Assembly (NCBI GenBank): GCA_964461295.1
Contig: CAYWTX010000616.1
Coordinates: forward strand, 1 to 13,768
Direction of reading: 5' to 3'
Source of the DNA: CAYWTX01 sp964461295
GTDB taxonomy: Bacteria > Planctomycetota > Phycisphaerae > SM23-33
Length of the DNA: 13,768 nt
Shown piece by piece: positions 1-7,089 of this stretch. The number at the start of each line of letters is the position of its first letter. The first letter of the stretch is position 1. The notes under the pieces are model-generated. The model was not told where the DNA came from and did not search any database. It saw only the letters and a list, made by a program, of their open reading frames with translations. Position numbers and translations under genes: made by a program.

Positions 1-24
1 ACCTGAAACGGCGGCGGCGAAGGA

Positions 25-141
25 CGGGCCGAAAGCCAGTCGCGGGAAGGCTTGAGGCCGTCCAAAACCCAGCAATCCGAGGACAATCACCCCCGAAAAG
101 CCAGGCAGGAGACTACGCCGCGATTATCTTGGACAGCAGTG
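25..141 (+). repeat. Left arm of a 117-bp inverted repeat
   Basis: These bases are the reverse complement of 13652-13768, with three mismatches in 117 (at positions 44, 73 and 111). In the right copy the repeat holds the last eight codons plus stop of a small gene (ending LLSKIIAA) and its downstream region. Here only that tail is present, on the minus strand. Homology stops at 141, and P63C coding sequence starts within a few bases of that edge. The 24 bases before position 25 have no partner only because the window ends at 13768. Three substitutions argue for two diverged genomic copies rather than one sequence folded back on itself by assembly, but a chimera cannot be excluded. Confidence 0.93.
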
Positions 142-142
142 A

Positions 143-841
143 GCCAGGACGGTCGGTTATGATGCTGAGTTGCTCCCGTTGGTTGCAGAAGTGTACCTAA
201 AGTTCCGCGACTACTGGTTTGCCCAGGACAAACCCGTTCCAGTTCAGTACAAGCGAAGCGTTGCGGCATGCGACCTACTCACGCGCGGTTTGGCTCGCAT
301 CGGGATCATCGCTCTTGTTGACGAAGCGACCGGATACCAGTATGACCGCCCTCGCCAAGACTTGGCTGAGATTCTTGAACAATTCATCTCTAAGCAACTG
401 TGCGCGTGGGCCAAGACCTTCCAAGACGACTACTACAAAGAGCTATTCAGGCTTCGCGGCTGGTCCTACCGCTCCTTCTCGACAAAGCGCCCCATACTGG
501 CTGGCAAATTGACGGTCGACATCATCTACCAGCGACTCGCTCCGGCAGTGCTAAGAGAACTCCAGCGCTTGAACCCGGCGAATGCAAAAGGGAGAAGGAA
601 GCATAAGTACTTTCAGTGGCTAACGCCCGACATCGGCCACCCAAAGCTGAAAGAGCATTTGTCCGCGATCATAGCGTTGATGCGGTCCTCGGACACTTGG
701 GACGACTTTAAGCGCCGCTTGGATCGCGCACTCCCCAAGTACCGCCCGATGCCACTGTTTGAAAGCTGTGAGGCTGAGGCCGAAGAGATTGTCGTTGCGG
801 TCGCCCGTTCATCGTCCGAGGTGCAACTAAACAATGAATAG
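143..841 (+). pseudogene. P63C-domain protein gene, 5' truncated
   Basis: The open frame runs from just after an in-frame TGA at 140-142 to TAG at 839-841. It reads like the C-terminal part of phage/plasmid-type P63C-domain proteins: GYDAELLPLVAEVYLKFRD, then GLARIGIIALVDEATGYQY, then the domain core with ELFRLRGW, IIYQRLAP, QWLTPDIGHPKLKEHL and a closing LMRSSDTWDDF. The N-terminal half normally found in front of GYDAELLP is missing, because the inverted repeat begins there. A TTG at 170 gives a 223-aa product, but I see no good ribosome binding site, so this is probably a remnant. The role of P63C proteins is not established; they are common in phage and accessory regions. The base composition is clearly less GC-rich than the chromosomal genes to the right, which suggests transfer. 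The family call is from memory of the motif pattern. Confidence 0.82.
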
Positions 842-854
842 GCCAGACAACAAC

Positions 855-896
855 GTCGCCAGTTCGCATTCCGGTGAAGGAAAGCAAACTGGCGAC
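855..896 (+). other. Long imperfect hairpin between P63C remnant and tRNA-like gene
   Basis: GTCGCCAGTT (855-864) and AACTGGCGAC (887-896) pair perfectly over 10 bp. After a C/A mismatch, pairing resumes (GC/GC, an A/A mismatch, TTCC/GGAA) and closes on a GGTGAA loop (873-878). The arms are therefore 18 nt each, with two mismatches and no bulge. It begins 14 nt after the P63C stop and ends 10 nt before the tRNA-like gene. There is no T-run after it, so it is not a standard intrinsic terminator. It could be a terminator without a U tract, a processing signal for the small RNA, or a mobile-element trace. Confidence 0.7.
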
Positions 897-906
897 CGTG
901 TGCTAT

Positions 907-1000
907 GGAAGGCACCCCTTGTGCTGGTGCACTTGCAGGGCTCTACATCCTTAGGGCTCGCCGTTTGCGCGGCGATGGGGTTCGATTCCCGTGCCTTCCG
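907..1000 (+). tRNA. tRNA-like gene with 9/3 acceptor-T branch and apparent CUA anticodon
   Basis: The outer helix pairs 907-915 (GGAAGGCAC) with 991-999 (GTGCCTTCC), 9 bp without a mismatch, followed by discriminator G1000. The T arm is 978-980 GGG, loop TTCGATT (981-987), 988-990 CCC, so the branch is 9+3; a 7+5 reading leaves two mismatches in the T stem. The D arm is GTGC (921-924), loop TGGT, GCAC (929-932), with a four-base loop as in tRNA-Sec. The variable arm is 958-963 TCGCCG with 970-975 CGGCGA, 6 bp. The anticodon loop CTCTACA (941-947) puts CTA at 943-945, with a four-pair stem (one G-U). The long variable arm and G73 fit seryl-tRNA identity. Weak points are C at position 37, a short anticodon stem, extra linker bases and no encoded CCA. 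tRNAs with 8/4 and 9/3 branches were described by Mukai and colleagues in 2017. This may be such a suppressor-type tRNA, a decayed copy or a regulatory RNA. Confidence 0.62.
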
Positions 1001-1171
1001 ATTCCATTATACCGTGCCCGCCAACAGAAGCAAGGGCCGATTGAAACTAGGACACTACCGAACCGGCAAGAGGCGGGTGCGGCAATCTGTGCAATCTTCG
1101 CAAGCCTGGCAAGCCGCTTGTGTGCGAGCGGGCTTGCGGCTACATTGCCGTCATCGCCACAGGGAGCAACC
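1001..1171 (+). other. Leader region of the secreted protein gene with a hairpin
   Basis: No protein gene is convincing between 842 and 1171. After the hairpin and the tRNA-like gene, this part carries one possible structure: GCAAGCC (1109-1115) pairs with GGCTTGC (1131-1137), and the adjacent GCT/AGC (1116-1118 with 1127-1129) extends it around a bulged G1130. It ends about 34 nt before the start codon at 1172. I see no clear promoter boxes. AGGGAG at 1161-1166 is the likely ribosome binding site for the gene at 1172. Confidence 0.35.
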
Positions 1172-3373
1172 GTGAAACGAATCGCGGCGCGGGTGACGCT
1201 CGCATGGATGACGGCGGCTGCGCTGCTGCCGGCGGCGCATTCTGCCCACGGGCAGTCGGCCGGGCCGGCGGCGGGCGCCACGGCGGCGGCCGCTCCCAAG
1301 CCCGCCGGCGCGGCGACGACGCAGCCCATCACCACTTCCGGCGACAAGGTCGCTGTGATGCTGCGCAAATGGTGGAGCGACGGCACGGCCGCCGGGCACG
1401 TCGGCGACTGGTACGACAACCGCGACCGCGGCCACAGCGAGTTTGACCGCACGGCCTGGCCGCAGCTTCAGAAGGTGGCCTACACGCCCGAGCAGCTTGC
1501 GGCCCGTTCGGACTGGGCCGTCCAGCGCATGGGGCTGCCCTTCGTGGTGTTCGGCAACTCCTCCACGTCGGCCGGCGTCGCCAACGGCGGCAGCAACGTG
1601 CGGATGTGTTACGTGAGCCCCTCCGGCCTGTCGTTCCTGCACGGGCAGTACACGCATAACAATCTGTATATCTATCCGTCGCACCTCGATCACAACCCCG
1701 GCCGCAACGGCGCCGGCGCCGGGGCCGGCTACGGCGATCTGTACCCCACCAACACGCCCTATCTCATCGCCAGCCGGGGTTCCAGCGGCAGCGACCAGCC
1801 GTTCCTGCTGGCCGTGTGCCAGACGCTGGCCGCGTTCCGCCCGGAGGTGAAGAACAAGCTCGTCGCCACCGGCCTGCTCATGCCGACCATCCAGATGATC
1901 CTTCGTTCGTGCAACCGGAACGTCCCGACGAAACCCGACTATCTGACCGGCAAGGCGCATCCCACGGTCTTCGAGGGCAGCCTGGTGGACGGCTTGCGGA
2001 TGGCGAGACTGGCTCAGGACATCACGCTGGAGACGCTCCCGCCGATGGTGCGGATCAAGGTCGTCAGCGAGGAAGAGCCCGTCAACGGCAGGGACTTCTT
2101 CGACCTGCCCGGGAGGTCGGAGAAGCTGGCCGACACGCCGTGCGTCATCGCGCGGGTCTGGCGCGGCGCGGCGGGCACGCGGACGATGAAGGTCAGCGCC
2201 GCCGGCAGCGCGGACCTCAACGGCCGGGCGCTGACGTACGAATGGGTGGTCCTGCGCGGCGACCGCGACACGATCTCCATCGCGACGGCTGACGTCGGCA
2301 GGACGGCCGGGATAACGCTGTCGTACCCGTATCGCCGCCCGGTCGCGAGGGGCTCGCCCCTGGAGAGCAACCGCGTGGACATCGGCGTGTTTGTCCACAA
2401 CGGGGCGTACTACTCCGCGCCGGCGTTCGTCACGTTCTACGGGTTGGACGACGAGGCCCGCACGTACGACCCGGCCGGGCGACTGGTGGAGATCGGCTAC
2501 GGCGCGGGCGAGACGGCGCTGCAAGTGAACTGGCCGGCGCTCCTCGGCGGGATTGCCAAGGGCGGCGCCGCTCCGGCATGGGGGCTGCTGAAAGAGAACT
2601 GGAAGGAGTCGGAGATCGCGGCCATCGCTTCGTTTGCCGCAGAGCACGCCAGGCTGACGGCGGAGGCGGAGGAGGCCAGGGCGAAGGCCGGCGAACTGGC
2701 CAAGGCGCTGGCCAAGGCCAAGGCGGATGTCGACGACCAGGCCAAGCCGGCCGGGGGCGGCGAGGCGATCAGGCGGGCCGAGGCGGAACTGAACGCAGCC
2801 AACACGAAGCTGGCCAAGGCCGCCAAGGCGGCGGCGGATCTCATGGCCGCCAGGTGGGACGGCCTGCACGTGCCGGTCCAGAAGTTCGTGATGGGCGCGA
2901 TCAAGGAACTGACGAGCGACCCGAACTTTCCGCGAGCGGCTGAGGCGATGACACGGACGGACGCCGGCAGACAGGCCGCGCCGGCGCTGGCTGCCGCAAT
3001 GAACCGCCTGGCGGGCTACGGCATCACCGCCGACAGCAAGAGCTTCGAGTTGCGGCCGATGCTGGCGGATTCGCGCAAGCCGTCGGTAACGGCGGGCGAG
3101 CCGGCGGCGGACGGCGCCGGCCTGACGAAGTACGAGCGGTGTCAGCTCGAGCGGGCCAATGCCGAAGTGCTGGCCGCCCTCCTGCCGCGGGGAGTGTTGT
3201 CGGCCTCGTTTCGGCCCTATTATGTGGACACGCGCCTGGCTGCGCCCAAGGCCTGGCGCGACGTATTCCAGTACGATGTCGGCGGCAGGATCATCCGATG
3301 GACCCGCTATGACGGCGCGAAGGGCCAAAGCATCGACCCCGCCAACCCGCCGCCGATGCCCAGAGGAAACTAG
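1172..3373 (+). CDS. Secreted protein of unknown function with PKD-like segment and coiled coil (733 aa)
   Basis: The start is the GTG at 1172: AGGGAG lies 5 nt upstream and the product then opens with a signal peptide (MKRIAARV, a hydrophobic stretch, likely cleavage near AHG-Q at about residue 27). A longer frame back to 905 would overlap the tRNA-like gene and is rejected. After an Ala/Pro-rich linker, a folded region from about residue 60 includes VVFGNSSTSAG (about 125) and NLYIYPSHLDHNPGRNG. Around 340-375 a PKD/Ig-like strand pattern appears (DLNGRALTYEWVVLRG). Residues 488-563 are Ala/Lys/Glu-rich and heptad-like, probably a coiled coil. The C-terminus has no membrane anchor or sorting signal that I recognise. 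I do not know the family; the style is that of large secreted planctomycete proteins. The glycoside-hydrolase-like gene follows after 101 bp on the same strand, so a role in extracellular polymer use is possible but unproven. Confidence 0.85.
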   Translation: MKRIAARVTLAWMTAAALLPAAHSAHGQSAGPAAGATAAAAPKPAGAATTQPITTSGDKVAVMLRKWWSDGTAAGHVGDWYDNRDRGHSEFDRTAWPQLQKVAYTPEQLAARSDWAVQRMGLPFVVFGNSSTSAGVANGGSNVRMCYVSPSGLSFLHGQYTHNNLYIYPSHLDHNPGRNGAGAGAGYGDLYPTNTPYLIASRGSSGSDQPFLLAVCQTLAAFRPEVKNKLVATGLLMPTIQMILRSCNRNVPTKPDYLTGKAHPTVFEGSLVDGLRMARLAQDITLETLPPMVRIKVVSEEEPVNGRDFFDLPGRSEKLADTPCVIARVWRGAAGTRTMKVSAAGSADLNGRALTYEWVVLRGDRDTISIATADVGRTAGITLSYPYRRPVARGSPLESNRVDIGVFVHNGAYYSAPAFVTFYGLDDEARTYDPAGRLVEIGYGAGETALQVNWPALLGGIAKGGAAPAWGLLKENWKESEIAAIASFAAEHARLTAEAEEARAKAGELAKALAKAKADVDDQAKPAGGGEAIRRAEAELNAANTKLAKAAKAAADLMAARWDGLHVPVQKFVMGAIKELTSDPNFPRAAEAMTRTDAGRQAAPALAAAMNRLAGYGITADSKSFELRPMLADSRKPSVTAGEPAADGAGLTKYERCQLERANAEVLAALLPRGVLSASFRPYYVDTRLAAPKAWRDVFQYDVGGRIIRWTRYDGAKGQSIDPANPPPMPRGN

Positions 3374-3474
3374 AGTTCGGGCAGGCGTCGGCGCCGTCCT
3401 GCCGGGTCGAGGTGCCCAACCAGGATCACGATGCACCGGCGCGGCGGCAATGGCCGGGGCACGAAGGAGACGAC

Positions 3475-4413
3475 ATGGATCAAGTCAGTCAGGGCGACAC
3501 GTTGCGGCAGCGGCTGGGGCCGGCGCCGGCGGGGTCAGGCTTTCGCATGGACGGCTGGTTCGTGTGGTGCGGCTCGGCCGTCGAGGTGGACGGCGAGTAC
3601 CATCTCTTCGCGGCCCGCTGGCCGGTGGCGAGCGGCTTTCCCGACGGCTACCGCGACTACTCGGAGATCGTCCGCGCGACGGCTCGCGAGGCGCTGGGCC
3701 CCTACACGTTCCAGGAGGTGGTCATCGCCAGGCGGGCCGGCGAGGGGTGGGACTGCGGCATGGCCCACAATCCGGCCATCTACCGCCACGGCGGGCGGTT
3801 CCTGCTGTACTACATCGGATCGCGGGCCGGCAGCCACTACCGCGAGATCGGCCTGGCGACGGCCGAGAGCATCGCCGGCCCGTGGCGCCGCCCGGATCGG
3901 CCGCTGGACCTGGGCGTGCCATGCGACGCGAACAACCCCGCCGCGATTTTCGAGCCCGACGGCAGCGTCAAGCTGGTGTGGCGGACGAAGATGCTGCGCG
4001 TGTGCATCTCGACGGCCCCGCGGCCGGAGGGGCCGTACACGCTGGCCAACGAGAATGCCTGGCCGGCGGCGATGCTGGAGGATTTCTACTTCTTCAAGCG
4101 CGGCGGCCGGTATCACATCCTGTGCGAGGACAACAAGGGCGGAGTGACCGGCCACGTGCGGTGGGGCTGCCGGCTGGTGTCGGACAACGGGGTGGACGGC
4201 TGGCGCGCGTACGAGCCGGAGGTGTTGGCGTACGACCACACGATCGCCTGGGCGGGGGGCGGCAGCTTCACGCCGGCGCGACGCGAACGCCCCTGGCTGC
4301 TGATCGAGAACGGCGCCGCCACGGCGCTGCTGACAGGCGTGTATGATGGCCAAACGGCGTGGAGCCAGCCGGTGCCGATTGCGCCGCCCTGGCCGGTGGA
4401 AGGTGGTCGATGA
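3475..4413 (+). CDS. Beta-propeller glycoside-hydrolase-like protein (GH43/GH32-type fold), 312 aa
   Basis: The start is ATG 3475, preceded by AAGGAGA at 3464-3470; an upstream ATG at 3412 lacks such a site. The sequence shows the repeated blade pattern of five-bladed-propeller glycosidases: FRMDGWFVWCGSAVEVDGEY near the N-terminus, then WDCGMAHNPAIYRHGGRF with LLYYIGS, then CDANNPAAIFEPDGSVKLVW, then EDFYFFKRGGRYHILCEDNKG, and WAGGGSFTPARRERPWLLIE near the end. Acidic residues at blade starts (D in MDGWF, D in WDCGM, E in MLEDFYF) are candidate catalytic positions, but the triad cannot be assigned by eye. No signal peptide is visible, so the protein looks cytoplasmic, unlike its upstream neighbour. 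The likely activity is on a glycoside or glycan fragment; the exact family and substrate are unknown. Its TGA at 4411-4413 faces the convergent eboD across 82 bp. Confidence 0.8.
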   Translation: MDQVSQGDTLRQRLGPAPAGSGFRMDGWFVWCGSAVEVDGEYHLFAARWPVASGFPDGYRDYSEIVRATAREALGPYTFQEVVIARRAGEGWDCGMAHNPAIYRHGGRFLLYYIGSRAGSHYREIGLATAESIAGPWRRPDRPLDLGVPCDANNPAAIFEPDGSVKLVWRTKMLRVCISTAPRPEGPYTLANENAWPAAMLEDFYFFKRGGRYHILCEDNKGGVTGHVRWGCRLVSDNGVDGWRAYEPEVLAYDHTIAWAGGGSFTPARRERPWLLIENGAATALLTGVYDGQTAWSQPVPIAPPWPVEGGR

Positions 4414-4495
4414 ACCAGAAGAAGAACATGCGAGGGATGACTATGCTGCACGGATTGTCCGGCCTGCTGTTGGTGCTGCCGCGCCGGCCTTGCCA

Positions 4496-5656
4496 TCAGG
4501 AACGCCGGGCAAGTTCCTCCAGCGATTGCTCGACGATCTTCTCCTCCACGTGGTGCACCTCGGTCTTGTGGCCGATGCCCTTGGGCAACGTGACGCACAA
4601 CCGCCCGCCCAGGTGCTCCTGGAAGTCGCGCAGGCCCTGGAGGATCTCCAGTTCCCCGCCCGGCTCGCGGCGATGCAGCAGTTCGGACCATAGGGGCAGG
4701 CCGCACGCGGCGAGGCCGACGACGATCCGCTCGCACTCCAGCCCGGTCAGCAGGCCCGTCCGCGCCGCGTAGTGCGAGTCGGCCGCGATGCCGATCGCCA
4801 CCGCCTGCCTGTGCCCCAGGGCGTACTGGCTCATCGTCTCCAGCTTGTGGGCGATCCAGTGGCCGAAGTCCAGCGGGCGCGCCGAGCCGAGCTCGAACGG
4901 GTCGCCGCCGGCGGCGATGTGCTCCAGGTGCAGCAGGGCGCAGCGGCGCACGGCCTGTTCCATGGCGGCCTGGTCGCGGGCGCGAAGGTCGGCGGCGCGC
5001 TGGCAGAGCCAGTCGAAGAACGCGGCGTCCTTGATGACGGCGACCTTGAACGCCTCGGCGGCGCCGCCGATCCAGTCGCGGTCGGCGAGCGTGCCGAGCA
5101 GATCGAAGTCGTTGATCACCGCGAAGGGGGGGCAGAACGTGCCGACGAAGTTCTTCTGCCCGTGCTCGTCCATGCCGTTCTTGACGCCGACGCCGCCGTC
5201 GCCCTGGGACAGCGTCGTCGACGGCAGGCGCACCACGCGCAGCCCGCGATGCACCAGCGACGCCGCGAAACCCACCATGTCCAGCACGGCCCCGCCGCCC
5301 AGCACGATCACGAAGCTCTGGCGGTCGAGGTGGACGTCGCCGGCCGTGGTCATCACGTCGCGCACGACGCCCCAGCCGTTCTTGGCCCGCTCGCCGCCGG
5401 CGATGACGACGGGCGGCGCGGCCAGTTCCATCCGCCAGCGGTGGGCGTGGAAGTACTCCTTCACGCGGTCCAGCAGGTCGCCCCGCGCGTCGACCAGGCC
5501 GCTGTCGGCGTGGACGATGGCGCGGTGCCGCCGCCCCTCGCGCAAGCGGTCGAGCGTGTCGGCCAGGAGGGGGTTGGCGGGATCGAGCACGTTGCGCGCG
5601 AAGTGCACGGGGTAATCGAAGGACACCGAAAGGCGCTGGTGGAAGGTCTCGGTCAT
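4496..5656 (-). CDS. eboD: EboD, 3-dehydroquinate synthase-like cyclase of the EBO cluster
   Basis: This is a 386-aa protein of the dehydroquinate synthase / sugar-phosphate cyclase superfamily. The N-terminus TFHQRLSVSFDYPVHF matches the EboD subgroup rather than housekeeping AroB. The nucleotide-binding loop GGGAVLD lies at about 120-126 and is followed by RLPSTTLSQGDGGVGVKNG. Expected metal ligands are present: E201 in GAAEAFKVAVIKD, H266 in DFGHWIAHKLE and H295 in DSHYAARTG. The C-terminal LPKGIGH is also typical. The start is taken as MTETF at 5656; ATG at 5662 adds two residues and cannot be ruled out, as neither has a clear ribosome binding site. It is the last gene of the minus-strand cluster and is separated from eboF by 121 bp that hold an inverted repeat. 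In the EBO pathway the substrate is not known. AroB is the alternative call, but the neighbours favour EboD. Confidence 0.88.
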   Translation of the reverse strand: MTETFHQRLSVSFDYPVHFARNVLDPANPLLADTLDRLREGRRHRAIVHADSGLVDARGDLLDRVKEYFHAHRWRMELAAPPVVIAGGERAKNGWGVVRDVMTTAGDVHLDRQSFVIVLGGGAVLDMVGFAASLVHRGLRVVRLPSTTLSQGDGGVGVKNGMDEHGQKNFVGTFCPPFAVINDFDLLGTLADRDWIGGAAEAFKVAVIKDAAFFDWLCQRAADLRARDQAAMEQAVRRCALLHLEHIAAGGDPFELGSARPLDFGHWIAHKLETMSQYALGHRQAVAIGIAADSHYAARTGLLTGLECERIVVGLAACGLPLWSELLHRREPGGELEILQGLRDFQEHLGGRLCVTLPKGIGHKTEVHHVEEKIVEQSLEELARRS

Positions 5657-5690
5657 GGGCATCAGTGTAACCAGAGGCGAGGAGAAAGGC

Positions 5691-5777
5691 GATTGACCGC
5701 AAGGAGCCCAAGGAACGCAAAGGCCGTCCTCGCGCGGGGCACCTCCTTTGCGCTCTCTGCGTCCCTTGCGGTCAACT
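5691..5777. repeat. Inverted pair of 9-bp-period tandem arrays between eboF and eboD
   Basis: The left arm (5691-5723) reads as 9-mers, GACCGCAAG GAGCCCAAG then GAACGCAAA GG. The right arm (5745-5777) is its inverted counterpart, reading on the minus strand GACCGCAAG GGACGCAGA then GAGCGCAAA GG. They match at 25 of 33 positions, with a 21-bp centre. The right arm abuts the eboF stop codon. In the transcript this forms a long stem between eboF and eboD. Similar CGCAAAG-type intergenic arrays occur in many bacterial genomes. It could attenuate or stabilise the message. Confidence 0.85.
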
Positions 5778-7085
5778 TCATTCCGACAACAGGGCACGTA
5801 CGAACCGCGATAGACCCAGCACCGAGGTCACACTCGCCGGCAAGTCCATGGTTGACGCCACCGCCACTTCGCGCCCCGGCCCAACGCGCCCGTGGGTGCC
5901 GCGGACGCGGGCCAGGTTGAGGCTGGTTCCCAACGGCGGCCAGCCGAGGAACAGCTCGCAGGGATCGAAGCCGGGCTTGTTGTGGATGTCCACGTGCGCG
6001 GCGTAATCGGGCGCCTCGCGATTGTCGGTCCACCACGGGTAGGCGAGCCACGAGCCTTCCTCGGCGACGATGACCAGTTCGCCGGAATTGGGGTGCGAGA
6101 GGCAACGCGCGGAGCAAGCTCCGCCGCCAACACGAGTGTCGATGATTTCCGCGACGCCGTCCAACGAGCGCAGCGCCTCGGCGACCTCGCCCACATCCTT
6201 CGCGTCGCGCACGTACACGTGTGCGATCTCGTGGTCCACGACGGCCAGCGCCCTGCTGGCGTGCAGGTCCGGGTAGAGCATCCCCTTGACCGGCCGCACC
6301 GCCATCAGACCGGCCTGCCGCAGGGCGAGGTTGGGCAGCGCCGGCGGCTGAGTCACGGCCCCGATGGCGTAGTCGCCCAGGACGATGGTCTCGTAGCCGC
6401 GGGCTCGGGCGGCCGAGAGCATCCGTTCGAGCTGGGCGGTTGTGCGTCGCAGGGCGGCGCCGGCCCTGGGGTCGCCGGGGCCGTGCCGCTGCAAGTCGTA
6501 GTCCAGCGACGGCAGGTAGGTCAGCAGCAGGTCGGGGGCGAGGGACTCGTCCCGCAGCACGGCCGCCGCGGCGTCGGCGATCCAGTCGCCCGCCTTGGCC
6601 GAGGCCAGCGGGCCCCAGTACTGTCGCAGCCGGAACGGCCGACCCAGCCTGGAGCACAGTCGGGCGTACAGGTCGCCGGGCCGGCCGTAGCAGTCCTCGA
6701 TCATGCCGCCGTGGTGTTGGTGGATGGGGGCGGGGGTGAGCAGCAGGTCGACGTCCTCGCCCATGGACTGCTGCCAGAACATTTCGCCGACGGTGCCGCC
6801 GCGGGCGCGGAAGCCGCGCCAGATCCGCTCGCCGGCCACCAGGGCCGACGACTGCTCCCAGAACATCGCCCGGCGCAGGTCGCGCCGGTAGAGCCCGTTG
6901 GCCACCATGCCGTGCTCGCCCGGCCCCGAGGCCGTGCGGAAGCTCGCCTGCACCGTGCATGTCACGGCTGGGAAGATCCCGTCGATGGGGCGGAAAGAAA
7001 GACCGGCGAGCTTCTCCGCCTCGTGGCGGCGCAGCAGGTCCCAGCCCAGTGCCGCCACGTCGATAACGAGGAGTTTCCCGTTCAT
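5778..7085 (-). CDS. eboF: EboF, nucleotide pyrophosphatase/phosphodiesterase-like enzyme
   Basis: This 435-aa protein belongs to the type I phosphodiesterase / alkaline phosphatase superfamily. The opening MNGKLLVIDVAALGWDLL provides the first metal-binding Asp (D9). FPAVTCTVQAS follows, with T42 in the place of the catalytic Thr of nucleotide pyrophosphatases (pattern YPxKT). GPGEHGMVANGLY (54-66) corresponds to the usual PExHGI..N motif. Later parts carry further Asp/His candidates (LPSLDYDLQRHGP, VDHEIAHVYV, HPNSGELVIVAEEG). No signal peptide is seen. The ATG lies 4 bp after the eboC stop, so the two genes are almost certainly translationally coupled. The family would remove or exchange a phosphate or nucleotide group on the EBO metabolite; the true substrate is unknown. 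A 121-bp gap with an inverted repeat follows before eboD. Confidence 0.87.
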   Translation of the reverse strand: MNGKLLVIDVAALGWDLLRRHEAEKLAGLSFRPIDGIFPAVTCTVQASFRTASGPGEHGMVANGLYRRDLRRAMFWEQSSALVAGERIWRGFRARGGTVGEMFWQQSMGEDVDLLLTPAPIHQHHGGMIEDCYGRPGDLYARLCSRLGRPFRLRQYWGPLASAKAGDWIADAAAAVLRDESLAPDLLLTYLPSLDYDLQRHGPGDPRAGAALRRTTAQLERMLSAARARGYETIVLGDYAIGAVTQPPALPNLALRQAGLMAVRPVKGMLYPDLHASRALAVVDHEIAHVYVRDAKDVGEVAEALRSLDGVAEIIDTRVGGGACSARCLSHPNSGELVIVAEEGSWLAYPWWTDNREAPDYAAHVDIHNKPGFDPCELFLGWPPLGTSLNLARVRGTHGRVGPGREVAVASTMDLPASVTSVLGLSRFVRALLSE

Positions 7086-7089
7086 GGCC

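Noticed and set aside
907..1000. Canonical tRNA with 7/5 branch, or a true selenocysteine tRNA (selC)
   Set aside because: A 5-bp T stem needs G-G and T-T pairs, while 9/3 is perfect; the anticodon loop contains no TCA, so Sec identity is not supported despite the tight D loop.
905..1171. Upstream extension of the 733-aa secreted protein to an ATG at 905 (822 aa)
   Set aside because: It would run through the tRNA-like gene and lose the signal peptide from the N-terminus; GTG at 1172 has a ribosome binding site and a proper signal sequence.
839..3373. TAG stops of the P63C remnant and the secreted protein as read-through sites for the CUA tRNA-like gene
   Set aside because: Read-through after the P63C TAG adds only 11 residues. 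After 3373 the frame stays open simply because of high GC, and the added sequence has no protein character. Most genes in the window end in TGA.
1151..3436. A 761-codon open frame on the minus strand across the secreted protein gene
   Set aside because: Arg/Gly/Pro/His-rich translation typical of the opposite strand of a very GC-rich gene; no start signal or motif.
4410..4772. Short frame starting with ATGA overlapping the stop of the glycosidase-like gene (MNQKKNMRGMTML...)
   Set aside because: The coupled start looks attractive, but the frame quickly enters antisense eboD and shows no family character. At most it is a stub of a lost gene.
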